DNA of 64,000 bases from Micropterix aruncella (lineage: Eukaryota; Arthropoda; Insecta; Lepidoptera; Micropterigidae): positions 16,665,502-16,729,501 of the forward strand of contig OX155951.1 of assembly GCA_944548615.1 (NCBI GenBank). The letters run 5' to 3'. The notes under the pieces are model-generated. The model made no database searches, was not told the origin of the DNA, and saw nothing but the letters and a program-made list of their open reading frames with translations. The translations under genes were made by a program, and so were the position numbers. This document shows positions 34,400 through 44,880 of the stretch, piece after piece (within the stretch, counting starts at the first letter, position 1; each line of letters begins with the position of its first letter).

Positions 34400-34920
34400 A
34401 ATTCTGATCCATACAATACAGCAGGTTCAATCTATGAGTAACATCGCTGTCACACACATTTTTCCTTTGATCTAAAGGAACATTTTTCTGTCGCACATAA
34501 CGCGTGTTAGTTGTCCACATTTCATCCATCCTGTTGTAGATCTGGTCGCAATTGGAAGTAAGGGCGTGAGTGTAAGCCCGCTGGGTAACACTCCTGGCTA
34601 TCTGGCGGTTAACGCGTTGGCCTCTTACGGGCATGTGGCGGAGCTTGATGACGGTGGACCTTTTGTCCAAGTTTTGTCCAAGTCTTCTGCGCTCACTCCA
34701 GGAAGATAGAACGACTAATCGTTAAAATTTCCTGAGGTGACGGGTTCGCCCGTTGTAGTTGACAACTCTAGTCGTTGTAGATCTTTGCGTAACATCGTTT
34801 TCAATTTTGCCATCGTTGCTTAGCATTGAGCCCGTATATTTAAATTGCGTCGCCGTTGGTAAAAGCATAATTCCTAAAAAGATGTTGATGTTATTAGGGT
34901 TAGTGAAGTTAAATATCATG
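34400..34920 (-). pseudogene. RTE-type LINE reverse transcriptase remnant, split by a retroposon
   Basis: Minus strand: ATQFKYTGSMLSNDGKIEND (the FKYLGS-x-x-x-x-DG-x-x-x-x-D block of RTE ORF2), then DVTQRSTT|GWMKCGQLTRVMCD, RKM and IKGK, matching the R-I-x-x-G-W-x-K-W-R ... GVLCDRK-x-P-x-x-x-KGK block. The bar marks where the retroposon copy at 34544-34773 sits. With it and one 11-bp duplication removed the frame reads straight through. Two stops lie further on. Confidence 0.8.
34533..34784 (+). mobile_element. GC-rich retroposon copy 3, 230 bp, 11-bp exact TSD
   Basis: Body 34544-34773, flanked by GTTGTAGATCT at 34533-34543 and 34774-34784. It is strongly truncated at the low-coordinate side (starting ggtcgcaattggaagtaagg) but complete at the constant end. 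The hairpin ACGGG-TTCG-CCCGT is at 34740-34753, followed by tgtagttgacaactctag. The short length, with the 3' end kept, defines the polarity of the family. Confidence 0.9.
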
Positions 34921-35039
34921 CTCTGTGATTTTTTTTTAAATATACGTAGGTACGTGGCAATCCATTAGGCATTGGATTGTGTGTATAATTTGAATATCGC
35001 ATCGGGGGCTAAACTATTTAAAATTAATATTTATTAAAT

Positions 35040-35600
35040 CAAATGATTTCGGTTAGTTGGCGATTGGGTTTACGTCGAATCGAAATGCACCGCATTGGCA
35101 ACGGCTTAACAAGCGAGCGAGCGAAAAAAACATATCGACGCGGCGATGCGGTTGCATAAATTTGCAGTAACAAGCCGAGCAATGGAATTCTGCTCGCCGC
35201 CTCCGCAGGCGACGCCGCGACGCCCGCACTTATAAATCTGCAATTAAAAACAAGGGAGCGATGTAAAAATAGAGCGGTTCCTCGGCCCCAAATGGCTATA
35301 ATTAATCAACAGGCAAAGTGCTACAATAAAAACGGGGAGTGCAGGGAAACTAACTTGCATTATCGCGGGCGAAAAGCCGCACCGGCGACGGCTCCTGCTA
35401 TCACAGCGTCGCGACGCCGACCCCACCAGGAAGCAGATCGGAAGATTCATCCGTGATTTATACCCTCCGCTTGGATTACCCTCGTCGCCATCAAACGCCT
35501 TTCTTCGCGCCTTCCTATGTGCGCGAACTCGGCTTCGCGACGTGGACGAAAGGGACCAATTTCTATTAGTTGGAGAGCCAGCGACAAGAGTTTTGTCGCC
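35040..35600. promoter_or_regulatory. CpG-rich non-coding block
   Basis: GC-rich, with GCGAGCGAGCG words, TAATTAATC homeodomain-type cores and an internal gcgacgccgcgacgcccg run. Frames are short and without domains. Candidate regulatory DNA. Confidence 0.3.
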
Positions 35601-35607
35601 CGAACAG

Positions 35608-35864
35608 ACAGTAATTTGGGATGCCGGGGTAGTCAGCTGGCCAGATTCTGGGAGACCTGGCGCTGGCGTACTAGGAAAGGCGTAATTTTAATTAGTACCC
35701 TTAAAGTGTTTTGGTAAAGCTGAAAATTCATCAGTAGACAGATGCAATACAGAACTCGAAACAGTGCTTAACAATATAAGCTGAAAATTCGACATCAGTA
35801 GACAGATGCAATACAGAACTCGAAACAGTGCTTAACAATATAAGGCGTGGCGTCAGCATTACTT
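35608..35864 (+). repeat. Repeat family X, copy 2, with internal 61-bp tandem
   Basis: Matches 17869-18082. Unlike copy 1, the segment from aagctgaaaattc to cttaacaatat occurs twice in tandem (about 35717-35777 and 35778-35842), the second with a 3-bp insertion (gac). Confidence 0.7.
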
Positions 35865-35867
35865 ATT

Positions 35868-36310
35868 TATTTATTTATTTTTAGGAAAACCAACAGCTAA
35901 TTATTTTTTCACAAAAAGAGGAGTAGGATAACAGAGAGCCAATTAAAGGTTTTCACGGTTAAGTAACGTTGTAGAAACATATGTGACCTTTCAATTAAAG
36001 CTATCGATTAAAAATACATCAAAAATAATTCAACAATTAATGCTAAAGAATTCACTGTTAAGCTGCTGCCTAGCTGAGTTAATACTCGTACAGAATAGAT
36101 CAAAGTCAAAGCGTTTAATCAAATCATTGAAATTGTCACTTGTTCGGCACAGAAATGTATTTTGCCTATAGTTGGTACCAGCACGAGGAACATGAAGAGC
36201 AGGGTTAGTTTTATTGAGTTTGGAAGGAACACGGAGATTAATTATATTTAATAAGTAGCATTGTGAGTGCATTACTCTATACATGTTACAAAAATGAAGT
36301 CCCTGCAAAT
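35868..36310 (-). pseudogene. LINE ORF2 C-terminus and 3' UTR
   Basis: The minus frame (36308-36030) carries LLNIINLRVPSKLNKTN ... LHVPRAGTNYRQNTFLCRTS ... FNDLIKRFDFDLF. The R-VP-x-R-x-TNYR ... FN-L layout is that of the last 70 residues of CR1/Jockey-type ORF2. The 3' UTR ends in (AAAT)n on the minus strand at 35868-35885. Confidence 0.7.
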
Positions 36311-37264
36311 ACGGTGTTTGTCAGTAACTATTACGCATCGGTGTAATGTGCCTCGCAATATAATTGACTTCATTTAAGCGATTGTCGTATAATAATAAAC
36401 CCATCCATTATGAAATTTCACATTAAAGAGTAGAAACAAACAAACAAATAAAGAGTCCGGGCAACGCGGGATCTTATGAAAAAAATGTTGTTTTTTTTAA
36501 ATGGAGATACGTTTGTATATATGTGACTTTCCGGGTTAATACGTCAAAATTTCTGTAATAAAAACACATAACCAGGCCATGTACTAAAAACTGCACTCAG
36601 TAGTCTGTAACTGTCGTTCTCATCACCTTCAGAAATTGATTGGCCAGACTGCAGTTCCCTGCTGGGTCGATTCCCCGCTGGGTCACTATTTTCCGTTGGG
36701 ATAAAATTAACGAAATCTCATTTGCATTATGTCGATCTAATGCAATAACAAGACACACACTTATATAACTTAACAAGGAATTCAACTCTGCATCGCATTA
36801 TGGAAGCCTACGATGAATCGTTACAGGAACTAGACATATTCTCAATGAGCAAAAACGAGCTTATCAGAGCGGTAATAGACCAGACCATAAAAGCTTGAAC
36901 AGATACATACCTGTGCAGAATCACACACTCTCATATATACACAACCATGACACATACACGTAGATGTACTTACACACACCCATTAAACACACATCACAAT
37001 CACACATATAAACACACTCATTCTACTCACAAATCGAGAGAACATAATATTAATATAATATTATATAACATAATATATAAATATTATTACACAACATCAA
37101 GCACATAAACTGTATATTATCAGGAGACTATTTTGGCCGTAATATTGTTATTATTATTTATTAACTTAAGACCCGAGCGCTGTTTTTCACTTTTGTTGGA
37201 ATAAAATAAAATTAAAAAATTAAAAATAACATGTTACATGCACATATACATACACACTTAATAA

Positions 37265-37335
37265 CAGGGTTGGCTGTCAGAGATTGTCGTAAGATAATAA
37301 ACTCGCGTATTGTGAACATTCACGTTAAAAAGGTA
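37265..37335 (+). repeat. LINE 3' tail remnant
   Basis: gggttggctgtcagagattg-tcgtaagataataaactcgcg...acattcacgttaaa matches the tails at 28549, 36365 and 49685. Between 36440 and 37264 I see only AT-rich DNA with runs of CACACAT. Confidence 0.5.
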
Positions 37336-37740
37336 ATAATGTAACATAGACCTAAAAATAATTGTTCAAAGATCGCGCGCTTACCTCGACTACACACGGC
37401 GCTCGGAAATAAGGAGCAATGAGAACCCAGAGGCGAAACGAGCAACTGAAGCGAGCTCTTGTTATCTTTAATTAAACCGTATAGTTAGTTAGGCGGAAAA
37501 ATACAATGTGCCTTTCCCGTTTACTGAGAAATATTTATTTTTGCAATTAGGCCTAAGTGGATCCGCTCCAGATTAACTGTGCCCTCGCAGCGACGCGACG
37601 ATGGGAAGTGAGATAGTAGATGCGAGCAGCGAGAGAGAGGTGAGAAAGAAAACATTTAGCAGAGACAGCGACCCGCTACGGCCATGTTGCAATATATTAA
37701 GTGAATAAACGTTCAAAAGGATTCCACTATTCATTAAGCG

Positions 37741-37870
37741 TCAAGTCGGATGAAATAAAATGAAATGAAAATTAAATGAAAAATCTCATTATTGCACAAT
37801 AAAAACAAGGTACAATGGCGGACTTTTTGCTACATAACAATATCTTCCAGTCAACCAACAATGACCGAAT
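37741..37870 (-). repeat. LINE 3' tail remnant, minus strand
   Basis: On the minus strand: ttgtagcaaaaagtccgcc...ttgtttttattgtgcaataa followed by (TTTCATTT)-type repeats. It resembles the 3' UTR/tail at 22976-23100. No coding part remains. Confidence 0.45.
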
Positions 37871-37929
37871 CGTCTCGGGTAAAGGCAGGGACACACTGAT
37901 ATTACGTGAGCTAACTTGCGGAATTTATA

Positions 37930-38080
37930 TGGTAGGTATATAGTTAAAAACTCGATATATAGTAATATGGTATATAGTAATAGTAATAGTAATATGGTAT
38001 ATAGTAATAGTAATAGTAGGTAAATAGTAATAGTAATAGTAGTATATAGTAATATGGTATATAGTTAATAACTCGAAATT
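37930..38080. repeat. Minisatellite of TAGTAA and ATATGGTATATAG units
   Basis: Interspersed tagtaa hexamers and atatggtatatag blocks, about 150 bp. Bounded by two copies of tatatagtta-(a/a)taactcg-like words. Confidence 0.75.
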
Positions 38081-38159
38081 TTAATTCTAAGCGTCAACAT
38101 ATCTTTTGAAATTTTCTCAACAATAAATAACAGTTAAATAATAAATGTAGTGAATATAG

Positions 38160-38590
38160 TGCAATTCGGCGGTTAAGTAACCCGACCAGGTTGCCACAAG
38201 CCTAGGAAATGGAAATATTTTCCTGAAAGTGTGGAGCTCGCCAAGACGTGTGGCCGACGTGGCGGGTATCGGGCGAAATACCTCCAATGAACCGTATAAA
38301 ATCATGATGAACAGTACCTTACTACGGCCCCCAGTCCCCACTAGCCCGAGCCACGGCAGCGGTTACGGTAACGGCGGTGCAGGGGGTGCTAAGAATCTCT
38401 GGGTACGATCAGGATGCCAAACCAAACTGACACTGGCAACGTATAATGTAAGAACTCTGAATGATGAAGCAAGACTAGAGGAGATACAGAAAGAACTAGC
38501 ACTTCAACCGATCCGGATGGAGAGTGATTGGAGAGGCGTATTCCCAACGGTGGGCGAATGCGCGCTGATGATGATGAAGAAGAAGAAGAT
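38160..38590 (+). mobile_element. RTE LINE with deleted interior
   Basis: The frame from 38229 reads through a 5' leader into TKLTLATYNVRTLNDEARLE EIQKELA, the first strand and helix of an RTE-type APE endonuclease. It then jumps to ESDWRGVFPTVGECALMMMKK, encoded by tggagaggcgtattcccaac...gatgatgatgaagaag, the usual 3' end of RTE elements with its trinucleotide tail. Nearly all endonuclease and RT sequence is missing. The long frame (198 codons) continues into flanking DNA and is not a real protein. Confidence 0.75.
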
Positions 38591-39284
38591 AGTTAAATCA
38601 CATATAATCACAACGACAAAACCTGATTTTCAAAATGCTCTATTCTTCTTTACACGTCGTCGTCTTTACCATCTTGATAGTCTTACCGTCTTGACAATAC
38701 CTTACTATATTGATAGCCTTTACCATCTTGACAATATTGAGAATCATCATATTAATATTGAGAATGATAACCTGCTTCCAATTTTGCAAGATTTAATTTT
38801 GACGTTAAATGTCGTTTACGTTTAAATTTTATTCTTTACGTTTCAGTTTTCATACAGATCAACGGACGTTGCTCAAAATTACATATTCAACCGCATATAT
38901 TCAAAGCCTATAATCAACCGCATTATATAACGTTTATCCATTCTAGCATCTGTTGGAAATTCTGCTTCGAGTTTTCAATGTGGGCAGCATGGCTGCGCAT
39001 CAAATTTTATTACCGTTTTGCCAAGTGTAGGTACTTAGCATTCATTATTAGTGTCGCTCTATACGTGAGTCCTCGTACACGTCAACAAGCAAATATTTCA
39101 GAGCATAGAAAAAAACTGAATAACTTCGTTCAAAAGTTTTTTTTGTTGTGTAAATGGGACAAATCTAAAAATATATATAAGTTTACTGTACTAATGATTG
39201 AAACTGTCAAAGAGTTAAGTTGTTTGCGAGGAATCACTACAAGTACGTGAAAGGTATCACCGGATAAAATATCTTTACTCGATT

Positions 39285-39905
39285 TTGACGTGGTCCCGTA
39301 ACCGGCATGTCCATTCAACACGGGCACGTGAACAACTTGCTATAATACCCAAGCACAAAACTACACATTTCCAGTGCAGTTTTTCGTATTATTCTGCGGT
39401 TGTATGGAATCGGTTGGGAATGGCTTTGCGATGGAAATCAATTGCAGTATTTAAGGACCACTTTAAAAGTTTATTATTAAAGGAAGATATTTAGATGTCA
39501 TAATTTGATTTTATTTTAAAATAACTATTTGCTAATTGGATTATTACTATTGTCTTCGTTTATTTATTAATTTGTAGCGTGATTATTTGATGTTTAATAT
39601 TTTGATTTTGATTATTTCGATTTGTGTATTTATTTGATTATGATTATTTGGATTTTTTATTTTAAGATTTATTTGATTTGGTTATTTTATTTTAAAATCA
39701 TATATGTACCAATAATTAATAGGTGTGTCCTGAAAACCAGGATAAGAGATATCCTGAGGATACCCCTAATTTGCAGCGTTTGTAGCTTCAGTTCATAGTC
39801 TTTGTCTATTTACAGTTTTAATTTTTAAGCTGTGTGTTCTTGTTTTTTTGTATATGTTTTTTATAACAACAGCTGCAAATAAATAAATAAATAAATAAAA
39901 ATAAA
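39285..39905 (+). pseudogene. LINE ORF2 C-terminus and 3' UTR
   Basis: REQLAIIPKHKTTHFQCSFS ... VVWNRLGMALRW ... FKDHFKSLLLKEDI and stop at 39494. The P-x-x-x-T ... F-S-x-x-WN-L ... FK-x-x-L pattern is that of an ORF2 terminus. About 400 bp of AT-rich UTR ends in (AAAT)n at 39878-39905. 5'-truncated at about 39285. Confidence 0.7.
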
Positions 39906-40065
39906 ATTATCAACTCATGCCCAAGAAATGCCAATGCAATGAGAGTTACAACAAAATTCAGCAATTTTGCCCTCGAGATATAGACAGAACGATCCGGAGC
40001 GTGATTTTACAGCAATGCCAATAAAAAATGCAAATTCGATATTTTGGCGCGTACGGGGTCTCACA

Positions 40066-40423
40066 TATACAGTGTCAGTGTAAAGTAATGGGTGAAACAA
40101 TAAAAGCAAATAAGCAAATTTTATTACAAAAAAAAATTGTCTTTATGAAAAAGTATAAAAATCGTTAAGCGCGCTGCGCCATCTAACGGTAGTAAAATAT
40201 GGATAATAAACAATATTCGCGATATTTTACCCACCGCTAGATGGCGCTGTGCGCTCAACGCTTGTCAACCTTTCATTTAACAGTCAAACTGTCCAAATTT
40301 ACAAAAAAAAAGAAAAAAATACATTTTTTTTTGTTTTTCCAAAAAAAATTGTCAAAGATTGCTTATTTGCTCGTACTGATCGACACGCTATAGGGATGTC
40401 ACTAATAAAAAACTCACGGCGTA
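40066..40423. mobile_element. CAGGTGAG-type miniature element
   Basis: Diverged ends tatacagtgtcag...gtaatgggtgaa and gggatgtcactaataaaaaa-ctcacggcgta. The central inverted pair gcgctgcgccatctaacggt / accgctagatggcgctgtgc (about 40171-40252) matches the 30.8-, 56.3- and 63-kb copies. Confidence 0.6.
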
Positions 40424-40501
40424 GATCGATGATAGGTGGTTCTGTTGAAATCGTCTGCCAGCGGCCAAGAGAATTCGTTGTACTCATCACGGATATATGG
40501 C

Positions 40502-40743
40502 GCTATAACCTGTCCGAACGCTTCTGGCACGCGGAGTTATAAAACTTAGGAACGGAGTAGGGCATATTGCGCGCTCCCTTGCACTTACGGGTCTTATGAC
40601 GGGCGTATAACCCTAATGGCTTTGGTACCTGCTCACTACGCCCGCCATAGGACCCGTAAGTGCAAGGGAGCGCACAATATGCTCTACTCCGTTCCTACGT
40701 TTTATAAATCCGCGTGGCAGAAGCGTTCGGACAGACTATAACA
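40502..40743. repeat. Foldback element, about 105-bp arms
   Basis: 40502-40607 and 40637-40743 are inverted copies with about ten mismatches. Shared words include ctgtccgaacgcttctg, ttataaaac, ggaacggagta, gcgctcccttgcacttacgg and gggcgt. The centre is 29 bp (taaccctaatggctttggta...). It abuts the preceding miniature element within 80 bp. Confidence 0.85.
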
Positions 40744-40889
40744 GTTTTTACTGAACATTTGACCGCGAAATATATAACCGTTTTTCATCGTATACAGATA
40801 GAATTAAATTCGATAACGTTTCGATGTATACACAAGAAAAATATAAGTAAGAAAGACCCCACGTTGATCGAGCTATTTATACGCTCGAT

Positions 40890-41450
40890 CAACCAGTAGG
40901 CCGCGTCGCATCGCGGTCGACAGAATTAAGGAGGACGTCGACGTAGACGAAATGCTCCGAGGAGTTATTGTAAAGGATATCGCGAGCGCCACCGCAGGGC
41001 GCCCGGCCGGCGACAAAGGGAAGAAAGAGCGGCCAACTTAAGAGGGAGAAAGATAGACATTATTTACTTCCGCGACGGCGGCTCTCGCAAGTCTACGGGG
41101 CGAGAAACAATGGACCGATCCACATTCAATTTCATGACCCGGCACTTAAAAGCCACAGAGAGAGCGAAAAAAAACGCGCGCGCGCGGGCGAAATAAAAGA
41201 ATATTAATTAGACCCTCGTCCGAATGAAAAGAGAGGAGAAATTAATCCGGTGGCGCGCGTTCAGCCGACTGCCCGCAAAAATGGTCAACAGAGAGGCGGC
41301 AAATCGCCCGACAAGGCAATTCACGAGACAGTGACAAATACGTTTCATAATATTATGTACGATCCTAAAGAATCTCTGGCGGCGAATCGGCCGAGACAAC
41401 CACCAAAAATAAACGAAATAAAAACTTACATAAAGCGGCCAATTGTGGAG
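40890..41450. promoter_or_regulatory. CpG-rich non-coding block
   Basis: Several hundred bases of CpG- and purine-rich DNA with ATTAATTAG and GAGAGAG words. Overlapping frames on both strands (63 and 67 residues) have no domain. Candidate regulatory DNA. Confidence 0.3.
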
Positions 41451-41574
41451 TAATAAACAGATGTCTTTACCTGCAACAAAACAAAACAGATTTTTTACTT
41501 TTCAGGCCCACCAACCGACGAGAAAGAGAAAGTATTGTGAACGCGCTTCCGAGTGTGTGTGTTTGTGCATTTCT

Positions 41575-42105
41575 CCAAGATAACGCCCAAAAGCTTGATC
41601 CGATTGAACTGAAATTTGGCATGCAGGCATCAATGGTCATGGCAAGAGTTGAAAAGGTTGTGGCGCACTAGTCAAAATTTAATCTCAAAATATTGGACGT
41701 AGAGACTTAAAATTTGGTACATAGATGCCTTGTTAAGCCAAAATCACATTGTGAAATAATGGTTGGAATCTCTCATATACAAGCTACACTAATAATATTT
41801 AAATTCTGCCACATATTTCAATTAAATATTAACGCTATTTGTTGGCGCTTGGCCCAACCCAGCTTTACGGTGGAAATATCTATTTTGAGCCCCCCTTTAA
41901 GACTATTTCCAGATGGAAGTCTATCTGCTGTCTGTGTGTGGTTGAAAATGTTGTGGTTAAAATTGATCACCAGGGTGCGCCTTGTCAAATTTCAAACTTG
42001 AAATATTGAACTTAAAATTGGTACTTCGATTTGGAAATTGAAAGATGATCTTGCCTTGTTGGACCAAAATCACATTGTGAAATTTTGGTTGGAATATGAC
42101 AAGAT
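41575..42105 (+). repeat. Repeat family U, part 1
   Basis: gaaatttggcatgcaggca, catggcaagagttgaaaa, gatgccttgttaagcc, caaaatcacattgtgaaat, tatacaagctacactaataa and atattaacgc match 9590-10040. Part of it (ttgtggttaaaattgatca...aatcacattgtgaaattttg) is repeated at 41950-42090. Confidence 0.6.
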
Positions 42106-42107
42106 AC

Positions 42108-42297
42108 CGAGCCTACCTCGTCCGCTGGGGCTACAAAACGAATCCAACATACGACTGTAGAACACTGCAGGATTAAGACCGACTTCTATCCTGCCCGCAG
42201 TTGTCAACCCTCATCAAACACCAGGACCTACAAAAAACAAACAGCAAGATATTCCAGGCGGCATATTTTTGGATAGGCTTGTCCTAACCTGACCCGG
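42108..42297 (+). pseudogene. LINE C-terminal CxC...H-type tail fragment
   Basis: Frame from 42108: RAYLVRWGYKTNPTYDCRTL Q D, a stop, then DRLLSCPQLSTLIKHQDLQK, ending ...FWIGLS and stop. This matches the terminal segment of LINEs that follow their RT/RNase H with YL-x-RWG ... CDCG ... HLL-x-CP. The first Cys of CxC is now Tyr and the His of HLL is now Arg, so the metal-binding motif is damaged. Confidence 0.6.
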
Positions 42298-42639
42298 ACA
42301 CGTTAACTAACTAACTATATATAAACTGCACTATTTAAATTATAAACAATATTTAAATTCCGACATATATTTCAAGTATAATAGTAAATATTTATAGTTT
42401 TATATTTGTCGATTTAAAAATAAGTACTAACATATAGTTTAAGTTGACAGTACACACTTAATATCTAGTCATTAAAAGTCTGCCTTAGAACAGGCCTAGG
42501 CCTAGTTAGGCGACTGTGACAAACATTAAAAATAATGTCGCATCAATTTCTTGCTAACATCTTATACAAATATGACATTCATTGTTTAGTAGATGTGTTA
42601 CTAAATAAATAACTAAATAAATAAATGACATATTACCGC

Positions 42640-42830
42640 TGAGCCGCCCGAGGCTAGCCGTGAAACGAACCGCGCCGCCTGAGGTGTCTTAATGGCACCT
42701 AACCGGATTGATATCAAGATGAGCTCATCGAGCTGATCAATTTTATTTTTAATTTAATAATCAGATGAAATCAGTCCTTGGATACTTTACTCAAAAGTCT
42801 TGGAGTGACACAACCGTTTTTTTCTCGTGA
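42640..42830 (+). repeat. Repeat family U, part 2
   Basis: ctagccgtgaaacgaacc, gcctgaggtg, cacctaaccggatt, cagatgaaatcagtccttgg and gtcttggagtgacacaaccg match 10080-10280 and 17170-17350. It is separated from part 1 here by about 530 bp of LINE debris. Confidence 0.55.
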
Positions 42831-43029
42831 TAAAGAGACGCTCTTTCGTCGCTTGAATTTCACAGAGAGCGTCTCGGTGAGCTCTGCTTTATTGGGTGAA
42901 ATTATCTTGCTTAGAAACGGCAAATGGGTAATTTAATTAAAACGGGAAAAAGCCCTAAATCCAAAGCACTCATTCAGAGAGCGGCGTCTAACTAATAACA
43001 ACAATGATAAAGTTTTCAGTTATCAAGCT

Positions 43030-43330
43030 TAATTAACCCAGTGCCGTGAATTATAGTCCGCGAAGACAAAAGTCGCGCCCGGGGAGGCAAAGTTACGGCG
43101 GCATAAATAATACGCATTTAGCCGGTTAAGTTGGCGAAAGTTAGCGGGCGAAACTAGCTCGCGCGCCCCGAGGATGCAATCAACGCGCTGGATGCGGCCG
43201 AAAGTTGAACTGCTAAAACCGCCGAATCCCACGCAGATGTGGGAATTATAGCAACGAGCGAGAGCGCCTTAAAAATATACCCAAGAAGCGTACTAAGTTA
43301 CTCCAAGGGCCAAAAACAAAAACAAGGGAT
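43030..43330. promoter_or_regulatory. CpG-rich non-coding block
   Basis: GC-rich patch with gcgggcgaaactagctcgcg palindromic words and no credible frame. Confidence 0.25.
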
Positions 43331-43364
43331 CTGGGAAAACATGCTGTTGCATGTTTTTTCCGAA

Positions 43365-43475
43365 TTCAATCCGAAGTATACGCCATTTGTTGCATTTCAT
43401 TTCAGTTGCATTTCAGTTGCATTTCAATCCGATCAGTTGCATTTCAATCCGAAGTATACGCCATTAATGTGTGCG
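43365..43475. repeat. Short tandem array of TTGCATTTCA units
   Basis: caatccgaagtatacgccat occurs at both ends, and ttgcatttca-(at/gt) is repeated four or five times between them. Confidence 0.8.
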
Positions 43476-43678
43476 TACGCGAAAACCTGAAGAAGGAATA
43501 CCGCATCAGACTATCTACATCTGATTTGTCGAGTCACATGCAAAATAGTCTTACTTATTGAACTGTCCTGAACATTGTAACTCTCGCGGTACCGGGGCTG
43601 GACATATGGTATTCGAGAGAATTATAAAACAGCCTTTTTTTTGGCCACCGGTCATAGGTATATACGACTGTCTGTCCG

Positions 43679-44444
43679 GTAGCGAACGATTTCGTGCAGC
43701 TTGGGCCATAAGATCCACTGTGTTTTCGGATCGGTCCAACTCACGATTCAGTTAGGAGGCTCTATTCTGTAGCCACCTCGTTAATGGGTCTTGCTGAGGT
43801 GGCCACAAAGACCCATTCTGTTCAGGGTTGGTCACAGTCACGGGTCAACACCTATCCGACGACCTCCACGCATGAAGTGCGAGTCCGGGTAGGACTCTGG
43901 CCTTATGGTCAGTTTCCCCTAGGAATCAAACTTCTGGCGCTCCTGGACGGTCTGCGCACCGTGCGGCGTAAGCCAATCGACTGTGCACTCTGACTAACAG
44001 TCGGGGGAGTCTGGAAGCAGTACTGTTTCCTATAGAGCGGGGGTGGTTGCGGACCTTACGGCGACTACTCTTGAAATGACCATCGGCCATCCGATCCTGG
44101 GTGAAGAGCCGGGCAAAGGACGCCGTGGTCCGCGATAGATTCGGTATACACCGTTTCACCGCTTCGTAAGGGAGAGGACCGCGCAAGCGACCTCGAACTC
44201 GTAACCAATCGAGAGACCGGAGTAATCTGGTCACAATTGGAAGTAAGGGCGTGAGTGTCGGCCCGCCAGGTAACATTCCTGGCTATCTCGCGGATAAGGC
44301 GTTGGCCTCTTACGGGTTTGTGGCGGAGCTTGACGGTGGACTGTTCTGACCAAGTCTTCTGCGCTCACTCCAGGGAGATAGAACGACTAATCGTTAAAAC
44401 TTCCTGAGGTGACGGGCTCACCCGTTGTAGTAGACAACTCTAGT
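43679..44444 (+). mobile_element. GC-rich retroposon copy 4 (long)
   Basis: Runs in the sense direction from gcgaacgatttcgtgcagct (the same point as copy 2's distal end) to the constant end ...acgggctcacccgttgtag-tagacaactctagttg. Two sense-strand frames recur in other copies: ERFRAAWAIRSTVFSDRSNS (43680-43755) and a 69-residue frame (43784-43993) ending DGLRTVRRKPIDCAL. On the antisense strand a 116-residue frame (44276-43926) is about 80% like one in copy 9. None has a known domain. The hairpin loop is changed here (gctcacc for gttcgcc). Confidence 0.8.
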
Positions 44445-44880
44445 TGTCGTCAACCACTCTTGAAATGAGCGATTGTCTACCTGATCCTGAATTCAGAGCC
44501 GGGCAAAAGATGCCAATGGCCCGCGGTAGATTCAAACTGAATCACCGCTGTAATGTATGGCAGGTAGAGGTCGCGAAAACGACTTCGAACCCGTAACTAG
44601 GTAGGAGGTATCCTATTCCTCCGTCTGTAATTAACCTAACATGGTTAATTACAGACGAAGATATCCTTCCAAAGTAGTCAGGGGGCCAGGCTGCCTGCTG
44701 GTTATCCTTTCCTGGTTCCTTCCCGTAAGGCGTTAGTCTCTGACGGGCATGTTGGCTTAGCAGGACGGTACATTTGTATTCGTCACTAAGTCTACTACGC
44801 TCACCCCACGGGAGACAGAACGATCATTATCGTTAAAACTTCCTAAGGTGACGGGTTCGCCCATTGTGGTCAATGTCTCC
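44445..44880 (+). mobile_element. GC-rich retroposon copy 5, head-to-tail with copy 4
   Basis: Starts abruptly at ccactcttgaaatgagcgat, a 5' truncation point, immediately after copy 4's tail, and ends ...ggtgacgggttcgcccattg. It contains an extra perfect 15-bp inverted repeat, CGTCTGTAATTAACC / GGTTAATTACAGACG (44623-44658, 6-bp centre). Confidence 0.75.

Noticed and set aside
34730..34770. GGGTTCGCCC in the retroposon end as a tRNA-type B box (SINE promoter)
   Set aside because: The core lacks the required A after GTTCG and sits at the 3' end of the element; no A box lies at the right distance.
38229..38825. 198-residue plus-strand frame taken as one protein
   Set aside because: Only the segment around LATYNVRTLNDE is RTE-derived; the rest is leader, 3' end and flanking DNA read through.
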